Of a stretch of DNA of 32,723 nucleotides, positions 1 to 6,835 are shown piece after piece. Below the pieces are notes generated by a model that had not been told where the DNA came from, did not search any database, and worked only from the letters and a program-made list of their open reading frames with translations. The position numbers were made by a program, and so were the translations under genes. Source of the stretch: an uncultured Flavobacteriales bacterium (GTDB lineage Bacteria; Bacteroidota; Bacteroidia; Flavobacteriales_D; Sanyastnellaceae); NCBI GenBank assembly GCA_938084585.1, contig CALKFF010000050.1, forward strand, positions 1 through 32,723, in the 5' to 3' direction. How positions within the stretch are numbered: the first letter of the stretch is position 1; every line of letters starts with the position of its first letter.

Positions 1-656
1 GTGGCTTCCCAAGTGTCTTTGTCCGCGAGGAACGGAAAGTCAAATTTCCAGACGTGCTCCACCACCTCGACAGCTTCGACAGGGGTCGCAGCCAAATGCA
101 TGCTGTCGTGGCTGAACGACCGGATGGACCAAGTCGCCAGCAAGGTGAGGACCGCACCCGTTCCCAACGCCCAACGCGCGCCCGGCGTGGCCATGAACCG
201 CGGCGTTTCGCCGGTGGGTTGTTCAGGCAGCATGTGGAACATGCCCCAGGACGCGAGGAGGACCAGCCAGAAGAGTCCGTGTTCCAGGAGTTGGAAGCGG
301 TCGCCGAAGGTTTGGTCTGCGATGGAGAACAGCGCAAACAGGGTCATGGACGCCAACACAGCCCGGAAGAACCACGTGTTGGCGCGGTCCTGAGTCTGCC
401 GCACCACGTGCACGGCGGCGATGACGTAGAGCACGAAGCTGAGGGCCTCGAGCCCGGAGACCCCAGCCAAGGCCACGGTTGCGAAGAGCGGGTCCTTCAG
501 CCCCAGCGAGGCGAAGAATTTGACAAAGAGGGCGAAAAAGTCTTTGCCCACCCAAAACGGGTGGACGTCCGGGATGACTTTGTCGACGACGCTCAGGCCC
601 CAGAACAAGGTCCAAAACCCGACAATGGACAAGCGGAGGAGGCGTGGGGCATTCAT
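1..656 (-). CDS. Integral membrane protein, 3' end outside window
   Basis: The start codon is at 656 and the frame stays open to base 1, giving 218 codons with the C-terminus missing. The protein begins MNAPRLLRLSIVGFWTLFWG and has about four or five hydrophobic segments. It is a paralog of the next gene upstream (653-1453): both carry a 'WTLFW...VVDK' first membrane segment, a 'FWVGKD/MWVGRD' loop, and a 'GDRFxLLEHxLFW' motif before a later helix. Its start overlaps the stop of that gene as ATGA, so the two are probably one translationally coupled operon. The membrane layout with a Glu in helix 2 (GLEALSFVLY) weakly recalls DoxX-like proteins, but I do not recognise a family with confidence and assign no function. 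Confidence 0.8.
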   Translation of the reverse strand, partial: MNAPRLLRLSIVGFWTLFWGLSVVDKVIPDVHPFWVGKDFFALFVKFFASLGLKDPLFATVALAGVSGLEALSFVLYVIAAVHVVRQTQDRANTWFFRAVLASMTLFALFSIADQTFGDRFQLLEHGLFWLVLLASWGMFHMLPEQPTGETPRFMATPGARWALGTGAVLTLLATWSIRSFSHDSMHLAATPVEAVEVVEHVWKFDFPFLADKDTWEA

Positions 657-1453
657 GAGGCAACGTCTTCGGTGGCGATGTAGAAAATCAACGCGTCCGC
701 CTTTTTCAGACGAAGCGGATTGGGGACGGTGTAGATGTGGTCGATGCGTTCATTGGGGTGGGCGTCCTTGAACATGCGAAGCGTTTCTTCAAACACCGTG
801 CTTCCGCCGAGGAAGGGAAACGACACCTTGTACAGGTGATCTCCGACCTCCACCGCATGGAGCGGCGCGGTGCGCCGGTTGAAGTGGTCGGTGTTGTATT
901 TGAAGATGGACCCTGTGGTGGTGGACACCAGAACGGCGGCGAGCAGCAGGGTGCTCCAGGTTTGGGCTTGGGTAAGTGGGGCAGGAGTGAGCGCCTCCGA
1001 ATGCAGCCAGTGAAAGGCCGCCCACGACATCAGGCTGATGAACCAAAAAAGGGTGTGCTCCAGCAACTCAAATCGGTCGCCAAAAAGATGGTCCCCAACG
1101 GAGAAGAAGGTGAAGGTGGCCAGGGTTGTGACCGTTCCGGCAAGGAACCACGTGTGCGACGCGGCGTCTCGACGCTTCAGGAAGTGCAGGGTGGCGCCTG
1201 CGAAGAACACCAGGGCGAACACCTCCAGCGCCGCCGCAACCACCAAGCCCAGGTCGGCCACCCAGGGCGCGGGTAAGCCGGCCGACGCGAAGTATTTCTG
1301 GAATTGTGCAAAGCGGTCACGTCCCACCCACATAAAGTGGGCGCCGCCGACGATTTTGTCGACCACGTTGAACAGCCAAAACAGCGTCCAGTACGCCAGG
1401 ATGCCCAGCCGAATCCAAGGCCCCGTGTGGGCGCCAAACCGAGAAGATGCCAT
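653..1453 (-). CDS. Integral membrane protein, weakly DoxX-like (paralog of downstream gene)
   Basis: This is a 266-residue protein with about five predicted membrane helices (roughly residues 15-35, 66-92, 100-120, 132-150 and 166-184), followed by a soluble C-terminal domain of about 80 residues. The loop with KYFASAGL and the motif GDRFELLEHTLFW (about 125-137) are shared with the following gene, so the pair arose by tandem duplication. The C-terminal part (about 200-266, with PFLGGSTVFEETLRMFKD and YTVPNPLRLKKADALIFYI) looks like a small alpha/beta domain I do not recognise. ATG 1453 is the first Met and lies 45 nt downstream of the preceding operon's stop. Function is unknown; transport or a redox membrane role would be a guess. 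Confidence 0.8.
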   Translation of the reverse strand: MASSRFGAHTGPWIRLGILAYWTLFWLFNVVDKIVGGAHFMWVGRDRFAQFQKYFASAGLPAPWVADLGLVVAAALEVFALVFFAGATLHFLKRRDAASHTWFLAGTVTTLATFTFFSVGDHLFGDRFELLEHTLFWFISLMSWAAFHWLHSEALTPAPLTQAQTWSTLLLAAVLVSTTTGSIFKYNTDHFNRRTAPLHAVEVGDHLYKVSFPFLGGSTVFEETLRMFKDAHPNERIDHIYTVPNPLRLKKADALIFYIATEDVAS

Positions 1454-1498
1454 GTCGAAAGGTTGAGCCCAGAAGGTACTGCAAAGCGGCTGTGCGGC

Positions 1499-2290
1499 TC
1501 AGCGTCCAGCGGCCTCGTCCGACACCCCGTTGACGTAGCGCCCCAGGATGTCCACACTGTCGGCGAGGAATGCGCCGTCGAAGCCTTCGAACACCGCGCG
1601 CTTCTCCTCGATCGAGGCCTCGTTCAGGGCCTTTAAAAACGGCACGGACAGCGGCGCGTAGCTCCAATGCCACGCCTCAGGCTGGTACCCGGGCCGGTCG
1701 GATTCCGGGGTGTACACCTCCACGAACCCGAAGTCCTCCGCATGGGTGCGAAGCCACGCCAGGGTGCGTGCCCCTTCACCTTGTTCGAAGTCCCCCGGTT
1801 CAAGGCTGTGCATGTCCACGTCCGTGCCCCAGTGGTGTCGGCTGCTTCCGGGCATGGAGCTGAACCGCAGAATGTCCAGCGCACGATCCACCGGCGCCAT
1901 GCCCATGCGCTGCGCCCCGTTCCACTTTCGGTTCCAAATCGACACCTGGTGACCAAACGTCCGGGTCGCACTCAAGGCCGTCAACGAAATCCCTTCAGCG
2001 GCCGCGGCGCCGTGCATCCGCAAGAACGCGTCCCGGGCTTCACGACGCAAGTGCATGCCGTCGCGGCTGCAGAGCGCTGCAGGAATGGGGGCGAAGGCCG
2101 AATCCTGGGCGGGAGCGACCCTGCCCATGAGTTCCCGCAAGGGAGGAATGTTCACGCCCGGCAAGGCGTCAATCGCCACCTCGACGGTGTCTCCGCCCGA
2201 CGTGGGCGTGCCGTCCTCGGTGCCGCCACCTTGACTGCAGGCCATCAAGGCGCACCATCCCAAGGCAGGAAGGGCGCGCCAGCCTCGCAT
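1499..2290 (-). CDS. M15 family D-alanyl-D-alanine carboxypeptidase, lipoprotein
   Basis: A 263-residue zinc peptidase of the VanY/M15B type, expected to trim D-Ala from peptidoglycan stem peptides in the periplasm. The N-terminus MRGWRALPALGWCALMAC ends in a lipobox-like LMAC, so Cys18 is the likely lipidated residue and the enzyme would be anchored in a membrane. The signature SSRHHWGTDVDMHSLE (about 149-163) supplies zinc ligands His152 and Asp159; EAWHWSYAPLS (about 205-215) supplies the third His, His208, in the usual W-H-W context. The start at 2290 shares one base with the trxB stop (TGATG), implying coupled translation. The frame continues upstream through trxB, but that extension is shadow sequence without a signal peptide. 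Confidence 0.88.
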   Translation of the reverse strand: MRGWRALPALGWCALMACSQGGGTEDGTPTSGGDTVEVAIDALPGVNIPPLRELMGRVAPAQDSAFAPIPAALCSRDGMHLRREARDAFLRMHGAAAAEGISLTALSATRTFGHQVSIWNRKWNGAQRMGMAPVDRALDILRFSSMPGSSRHHWGTDVDMHSLEPGDFEQGEGARTLAWLRTHAEDFGFVEVYTPESDRPGYQPEAWHWSYAPLSVPFLKALNEASIEEKRAVFEGFDGAFLADSVDILGRYVNGVSDEAAGR

Positions 2291-3246
2291 CAGTGGATGC
2301 CCTTCTCGGCGAGGTAGCGCTCGGCGTCGAGGGCGGCCATGCAGCCAGTGCCCGCGGCGGTGATCGCTTGGCGGTACACCTTGTCCGCGGCGTCGCCGCT
2401 GACGAAGACACCTTCCACATTCGTTTTGCTCGTGCCTGGCTCGGCGTTCACGATGTAGCCTTGGTCGTCGAGGGTGATGAAGTCGGCGAAGACGTCTGTG
2501 TTGGGCTTGTGTCCAATGGCCACGAAGAATCCAGTCGCAGGGACGGTGTGCTCTTCGCCGCTCACGTTGTTGCGGACCTTCACGCCTTCCACCGCTTCGG
2601 CTCCGAGCACCTCCACGGTTTCGGTGTTGAAGAGGATCTCGATGTTCTCCATGTTCTTCACGCGGTGCTGCATGGCCTTGGACGCGCGCATTTCGTCGCG
2701 GCGCACGAGCATGGTCACCTTGGTGCAGAGCTTGGCGAGGTAGCTGGCTTCTTCGCAGGCGCTGTCGCCGGCTCCGACGATCACCACCTCTTGGTTGCGG
2801 TAGAAGAAGCCGTCGCACACGGCGCATGCGCTCACGCCGCCGCCTGCGTCACGCAGACGCAGCTCGCTTTCGAGGCCCAGCCATTTGGCCGAGGCGCCGG
2901 TGCTGATGATCACGCTGTCGGCGTGGATTTCGGTTTCCTGGTTGTCGCCCACCCACACCTTGTGCACGGGGCCGCTGAAGTCCACCTTGGTCACCCAACC
3001 GTAGCGCACGTCGGTGTCAAAGCGCTTGGCCTGGTCCTCCAAGTCCTTCATCATCTGAGGGCCATTGATGCCGGCGGGGTAGCCTGGGAAGTTGTCCACC
3101 TCGGTGGTTTCGGTCAACTGACCGCCGGGTTGTTGGCCTTGGTACAACACGGGTTTCATGTCCGCGCGGGCGGCGTAGATGGCGGCGGTGTAGCCTGCGG
3201 GGCCTGAGCCCACGATCAAGCAACGGTGATGTTCAGGAGCACTCAT
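2290..3246 (-). CDS. trxB: Thioredoxin-disulfide reductase
   Basis: A 318-residue flavoprotein that passes electrons from NADPH through FAD to thioredoxin in the cytoplasm. The FAD-binding GSGPAGYTAAIYAARA lies at residues 13-28, the redox-active CAVCDG at 141-146 (Cys141 and Cys144), the NADPH-binding GAGDSACEEASYLAK at about 157-171, and the second FAD contact IGHKPNT near 247. Length and domain order are standard for low-Mr bacterial TrxB. It is first in a two-gene unit with the M15 carboxypeptidase lipoprotein. A well-matched -7 element (TATTTTTG) lies 54 nt upstream, with a perfect small inverted repeat between it and the start, so this unit is one of the few here with a real 5' leader. 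Confidence 0.96.
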   Translation of the reverse strand: MSAPEHHRCLIVGSGPAGYTAAIYAARADMKPVLYQGQQPGGQLTETTEVDNFPGYPAGINGPQMMKDLEDQAKRFDTDVRYGWVTKVDFSGPVHKVWVGDNQETEIHADSVIISTGASAKWLGLESELRLRDAGGGVSACAVCDGFFYRNQEVVIVGAGDSACEEASYLAKLCTKVTMLVRRDEMRASKAMQHRVKNMENIEILFNTETVEVLGAEAVEGVKVRNNVSGEEHTVPATGFFVAIGHKPNTDVFADFITLDDQGYIVNAEPGTSKTNVEGVFVSGDAADKVYRQAITAAGTGCMAALDAERYLAEKGIH

Positions 3247-3277
3247 GGTAGGGAGTCGTTCAGGGGTTCGTCAAGTC

Positions 3278-3291
3278 GTTCCTCAAGGAAC
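3278..3291 (-). promoter_or_regulatory. Inverted repeat in trxB leader, possible operator
   Basis: On the minus strand the sequence reads GTTCCTTGAGGAAC, a perfect 6+6 bp inverted repeat with a 2-bp centre. It begins nine bases after the putative -7 element, at about the expected transcription start. That position would suit a repressor operator or a short 5' hairpin. No regulator is identified. Confidence 0.3.
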
Positions 3292-3300
3292 AATGGAGGC

Positions 3301-3308
3301 CAAAAATA
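3301..3308 (-). promoter_or_regulatory. Putative -7 promoter element of trxB
   Basis: Minus-strand TATTTTTG matches the Bacteroidota -7 consensus TAnnTTTG exactly. It lies 54 nt before the trxB start. I see no convincing -33 TTTG at the usual distance. Confidence 0.4.
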
Positions 3309-3362
3309 ACCGACGCCCCCTGCCCCCCGTGCACCCAGGGTCACGTCCGAATCCAAAACTTG

Positions 3363-4151
3363 TCAACGCATGCCGCGCTCCAGCGACACGAAGGCGTCCC
3401 ACAGCACATCGTCCGGGGGCGGCGCCAAGATGGAGATCGTTTCCCGCTTCACAGGATGGATGAAGTCGATGCGCCTGGCATGCAGGTGGATGGACGCGTT
3501 GTCGTTGGTGCGTCGCGCCCCGTATTTCACGTCCCCTTTGATGGGGCATCCGAGCTGGGCCATGGTGGCCCGGATTTGGTGGTGGCGTCCCGTTTTGGGG
3601 AGCACCTCCACAAACGCGTAGTGGTCCGACTTGCCTTTGAGCTCGTACATCAGCTCGCATTCCTTGCGGCTGTCCGCCGGTTTGTCGTGCGCGAAGCTCT
3701 TGTTGAGCTTGTCGTTTTTGGCCAAAAAGTTGATCACGTGGCCCTCCGTCTTGGGAGGGGCTGGCTTGACCACCGCCCAATAGGTCTTCTGCATCTCGCG
3801 ATGGCGGAACATCGTGCTGAGGCGCTTGTGGGCCTTGCTGGTCCGGGCGTACAAAATCACCCCCGAGACGGGGCGGTCCAACCGGTGGACGGTCCCGATG
3901 TAGGCCTTCCCGGGCTTGTTGTACTTCTGGGCGACGTATTGGGCCACCACCTCGCAGAGGCTGGCTTCGCCCGTCCCGCTGCCTTGGACCACGTCGCCGC
4001 TTCGCTTGTTCACGGCCACGATGTGGTTGTCCTCGTAGAGCACCTGCAGGTTGTCTTTGGTGCTGTGGACAATGGGGGACTTGGGTTTCTTGACAAACCG
4101 GTGAAAGGCCCCGTCGTTTCGGCGGCCTTGAGGGGCGTCGCCGTGGGCCAT
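3363..4151 (-). CDS. RluA-family pseudouridine synthase
   Basis: A 262-residue RNA pseudouridine synthase of the RluA/RluC/RluD superfamily, which isomerises uridine in rRNA or tRNA. The catalytic motif HRLDRPVSG lies at about 89-97 with Asp92 as nucleophile; the usual form is HRLDxxTSG, so the T-to-V change next to it is a mild variant. LPKTGRHHQIRATMAQLGCP and the late HLHARRIDFIHPV are the expected C-terminal core motifs. There is no N-terminal S4 domain, unlike RluC and RluD. The start ATG at 4151 shares one base with the panB stop (TGATG); a longer reading through panB is out of frame with any known domain. The target nucleotide cannot be told from sequence. Confidence 0.9.
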   Translation of the reverse strand: MAHGDAPQGRRNDGAFHRFVKKPKSPIVHSTKDNLQVLYEDNHIVAVNKRSGDVVQGSGTGEASLCEVVAQYVAQKYNKPGKAYIGTVHRLDRPVSGVILYARTSKAHKRLSTMFRHREMQKTYWAVVKPAPPKTEGHVINFLAKNDKLNKSFAHDKPADSRKECELMYELKGKSDHYAFVEVLPKTGRHHQIRATMAQLGCPIKGDVKYGARRTNDNASIHLHARRIDFIHPVKRETISILAPPPDDVLWDAFVSLERGMR

Positions 4152-4966
4152 CAGTACTGCTCCGATTCGTTCGGGAAGTCCACCGCGCGCACGTCGCTCA
4201 CGTATTGGCGGATGGCGCTGAACATTTGGTCTCCGAGGTCTCCGTACCGACGCAAGAAGCGAGGGGAGAAGGCCTGGGTGATGCCCAACATGTCGTGCAA
4301 GACGAGGACTTGGCCGTCGCACTCCGCGCCGGCGCCAATCCCGATGGTGGGACAGTCCACCGCGGCGGTCACCTCGGCGGCGAGCTTGGCGGGAATCTTT
4401 TCAAACACAATGCTGAAGCAGCCGATGTCGTTCAACATTTGGGCGTCCTCCTTGAGGCGTTGCGCTTCCTCCTCTTCCTTGGCGCGCACGGTGTAGGTGC
4501 CAAACTTGTAAATGGACTGCGGGGTCAGACCCAAGTGGCCCATCACCGGAATGCCGGCAGACAGGATGCGTTCGATGCTTTCCTTCACTTCGCGTCCACC
4601 CTCAAGTTTCACCGCGTGGGCGCCGCTTTCCTTCATGATGCGGATGGCGCTGTTGAGCGCTTCTTTGGAGTTCCCTTGGTAGGTGCCGAAGGGGAGGTCC
4701 ACCACCACCAACGCGCGCTTGGCGGCGCGCACCACAGCTTGGGCGTGGTAGATCATTTGGTCCAAGGTGATGGGCAAGGTGGTCTCGTGACCCGCCATCA
4801 CATTGGAGGCGCTGTCGCCCACCAGGATGATGTCCACCCCCGCTTGGTCCACCACGGTGGCCATGGTGTAGTCGTACGCGGTGAGCATGGCGATTTTCTC
4901 GCCGCTTTGCTTCATTTCGTGGACCACCTGGGTGGTGATGCGCTTGGCTTCTTTGTGCACAGACAT
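4151..4966 (-). CDS. panB: 3-methyl-2-oxobutanoate hydroxymethyltransferase
   Basis: A 271-residue PanB, which transfers a hydroxymethyl group from 5,10-methylene-tetrahydrofolate to 2-oxoisovalerate to make ketopantoate, the first committed step to pantothenate and CoA. The metal-binding GDS (Asp51), [10 protein letters not shown] (Asp90) and KLEGG (Glu122), and the catalytic VFEKIP (Glu189), are all present. The IGIGAG motif near 208-213 is also typical. The length is normal for the family. It heads a two-gene unit with the pseudouridine synthase. A TACCTTCG promoter element ends only four bases before the ATG, so the message may be nearly leaderless. Confidence 0.97.
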   Translation of the reverse strand: MSVHKEAKRITTQVVHEMKQSGEKIAMLTAYDYTMATVVDQAGVDIILVGDSASNVMAGHETTLPITLDQMIYHAQAVVRAAKRALVVVDLPFGTYQGNSKEALNSAIRIMKESGAHAVKLEGGREVKESIERILSAGIPVMGHLGLTPQSIYKFGTYTVRAKEEEEAQRLKEDAQMLNDIGCFSIVFEKIPAKLAAEVTAAVDCPTIGIGAGAECDGQVLVLHDMLGITQAFSPRFLRRYGDLGDQMFSAIRQYVSDVRAVDFPNESEQY

Positions 4967-4970
4967 GATG

Positions 4971-4978
4971 CGAAGGTA
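4971..4978 (-). promoter_or_regulatory. Putative -7 promoter element of panB
   Basis: Minus-strand TACCTTCG, a variant of TAnnTTTG, ends four bases before the panB ATG. The same octamer precedes holA, lhgO and the DUF4159 gene at nearly the same distance, which argues against chance. Confidence 0.5.
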
Positions 4979-4982
4979 ACGC

Positions 4983-5585
4983 TCAGACCAAACGTCGGAA
5001 CGTGAAATTCAGCCGGGGTTCATGCACCCTCGCGCGCTTGGGCACGCTGTGTTCGTGCTCCTCTTGCAAGTGCTCCATGACCAGCAAGTCGCCGTGTCCC
5101 AGCTCGAGGTTCACCACCTCTTTGGTGCGCCGATCTCGAACCTTGAACGTTCGCCCCGCGCCCAAGCTCAGGCTGGCGATGCACGAGGTGTCGATCTCCG
5201 GCTCGTTGTCTCGGTGCCAACCCATGGCGTCCTGGCCGTCGCGGTACCCGTTCACCAAGACAGCGTTGAAGTCGAAGCCCGCGGCCTCGCCCACCTTGGC
5301 AGCGAGGTCGGCGATGGCACCTTCCAACGGGCGTGCGGGCCATTGCACAGAAGCGTACGCGTAGGCTGGGCCCCACCACGCAGTCAGGCGTGGCTCCTTG
5401 TGCCATTTCCCAAACACCCGAATGTCGTTCTGCGACCAACCCGCGCCGGCCTCGCCGACCCAGTCCCACCAAGTCGCCAAGTCGAGGTGTTCAAACGCGC
5501 TGGGTTGAATCCAGCAAGACGCCTGCTTGCCGTGAAGGTCTTCCTCCAACACCACTCTGCGTGCTTGGGGCCAGAGTTCAGCCAT
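4983..5585 (-). CDS. AlkB-like Fe(II)/2-oxoglutarate dioxygenase
   Basis: A 200-residue dioxygenase of the ALKBH2/ALKBH3-like branch of AlkB proteins, predicted to remove methyl or etheno adducts from DNA or RNA bases by oxidative dealkylation. [11 protein letters not shown] (about 121-131) gives the iron ligands His124 and Asp126; HSVPK near 179-183 gives the third ligand His179; RLNFTFR (191-197) provides the arginines that hold 2-oxoglutarate. [18 protein letters not shown] is the usual strand before the active site. I chose ATG 5585, which overlaps the upstream antiporter stop by eight bases (ATGGCTGA); a longer reading would run through the antiporter. Repair function is inferred from the family. 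Confidence 0.9.
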   Translation of the reverse strand: MAELWPQARRVVLEEDLHGKQASCWIQPSAFEHLDLATWWDWVGEAGAGWSQNDIRVFGKWHKEPRLTAWWGPAYAYASVQWPARPLEGAIADLAAKVGEAAGFDFNAVLVNGYRDGQDAMGWHRDNEPEIDTSCIASLSLGAGRTFKVRDRRTKEVVNLELGHGDLLVMEHLQEEHEHSVPKRARVHEPRLNFTFRRLV

Positions 5586-6537
5586 GAACCATGACAAGCC
5601 AAACGTACGCGGCATAAATGGCCACATACAGGCCGCCTGCGATTCGGCCGATTTGTCCTTTGCCCAGCCACACCATCGGCGCCAAGAGGAGGGCTGCCCC
5701 GAGCATCCACCAGATGTCATGTTCTGGCACAACTGGGCTGGCTTCGATGCGTCCGGCGGTGGCCGTGGCGCCGAGCACCAGGAAGATGTTCAAGATGTTG
5801 GATCCGACGAGGTTGCCGATGCTCAATGCGCCGTTTCCGCGCAACGCGGCGGTCAGGGAAGCGACGATTTCGGGGACACTCGTCCCGAACGCCACGACGG
5901 TGACCCCGACGACGTGGGTGCTGATGCCCCAGCTCAGGGCGATGTCTTGCGCGCCTGAAATGAAGGCCTCGGAACCGAAGTACAGCCCAACGCATCCCAT
6001 CGTCAAGAGCGCGACCAGCACCCCGTAGGATTTGTCGACGTCGCCCATGTCCTCCATCATCTCTTCGACGGCGTCGGCCTCTTGGGTTGAATCGGCATGC
6101 CTTCTGGCCTGCAGGAGTTGCCCCCCCAGATACAGGACCGCCCCGGCGAACAAAACCATGCCCTCGCGCGGGGAAAGGACGAGGTCCCACACCGAGGCCA
6201 AAAACACCACAGAGGCCACGAGCATGATCCACCAATGCATCTTGAGGTCGTGCCACTTGACCGCCACAGGGCGGACCAAGGCTGTCAACCCGAGGGCCAG
6301 CCCCAGGTTGGCCACGTTGGACCCAAGCACGTTCCCGATGGCGATGGAGCCATCCCCAGCGGCCATGGCCTGCAGGGAGGCAAACAACTCAGGGGTGCTC
6401 GTGCCGAACGCCACCACGGTCAACCCGACGAGCAGGGGAGGGATGTTCGCTTTGAGCGCCAGGGCAGAGGCACCTTGGACCAGCAATTCTCCTCCGGCCA
6501 CAAGCACCACGAGTCCCCCCAAAAACCAAACCCACAT
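5578..6537 (-). CDS. Ca2+/cation antiporter (CaCA family, YrbG-like)
   Basis: A 319-residue inner-membrane sodium/calcium exchanger-type protein with about ten helices in two inverted halves. Each half has the alpha-repeat signature: GTSTPELFASL followed by GNVLGSNVANLGLALG near the N-terminus, and GTSVPEIVASL followed by GNLVGSNILNIFLVLG in the second half. The linker between the halves is acidic (about 150-170), as is common. ATG 6537 shares one base with the tatA stop (TGATG); a GTG one codon earlier (6540) is an alternative start. Family members exchange Ca2+ for Na+ or H+; the ion here is inferred. It sits between a TatA-type protein and AlkB, with no obvious functional tie. Confidence 0.92.
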   Translation of the reverse strand: MWVWFLGGLVVLVAGGELLVQGASALALKANIPPLLVGLTVVAFGTSTPELFASLQAMAAGDGSIAIGNVLGSNVANLGLALGLTALVRPVAVKWHDLKMHWWIMLVASVVFLASVWDLVLSPREGMVLFAGAVLYLGGQLLQARRHADSTQEADAVEEMMEDMGDVDKSYGVLVALLTMGCVGLYFGSEAFISGAQDIALSWGISTHVVGVTVVAFGTSVPEIVASLTAALRGNGALSIGNLVGSNILNIFLVLGATATAGRIEASPVVPEHDIWWMLGAALLLAPMVWLGKGQIGRIAGGLYVAIYAAYVWLVMVHG

Positions 6538-6803
6538 CACGATGCCTTCGGATCTTTCAATGGCCCGTCGCCCATGTCGGCCCGGGGTTCGTCGTCGCTT
6601 TTGCCCTTGGATTGGTGCACGTTGGTGAATCCTTGAGGGTCGCGCTTGGGACGGTCTGCGAGAATTTCACGCTGGATGTCTTCCGTGGCGTTCCGGAACG
6701 TGCGCACAGCTTCGCCCATGGTTTTGGCCAGGGAAGGGATGCCCTTGGCTCCGAAAAGCAAGAGGTACACCACGAAGATGAAGACAAGTTCTGTCGCGCC
6801 CAT
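6537..6803 (-). CDS. tatA: Sec-independent translocase protein TatA/B-type
   Basis: An 88-residue TatA/MttA/Hcf106 protein. It has a short N-terminal outside segment, one membrane helix (about 4-17, ELVFIFVVYLLLFG), the hinge FGAKGIPSLAKTMGEAVRTF that marks the family, an amphipathic helix, and an unstructured polar tail. It is expected to oligomerise around TatC to move folded proteins across the inner membrane. No tatC lies nearby, which is usual in this phylum. The TatA versus TatB assignment is uncertain: the FG motif and short tail favour TatA. A perfect TACTTTTG element ends seven bases before the ATG. It heads a tight operon with the antiporter and AlkB-like gene. Confidence 0.9.
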   Translation of the reverse strand: MGATELVFIFVVYLLLFGAKGIPSLAKTMGEAVRTFRNATEDIQREILADRPKRDPQGFTNVHQSKGKSDDEPRADMGDGPLKDPKAS

Positions 6804-6810
6804 GAGCGCT

Positions 6811-6818
6811 CAAAAGTA
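6811..6818 (-). promoter_or_regulatory. Putative promoter of the tatA operon
   Basis: Minus-strand TACTTTTG is a full match to TAnnTTTG and ends seven bases before the tatA ATG. A TTG at 6837-6839, 18 bases further upstream and inside the stop region of the preceding gene, could serve as the -33 element. Confidence 0.55.
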
Positions 6819-6835
6819 CGTCAGTCTGGCGGGCC

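Noticed and set aside
2291..2827. N-terminal extension of the M15 peptidase frame into trxB
   Set aside because: It is a frame-shifted shadow of trxB; the lipoprotein signal begins exactly at 2290.
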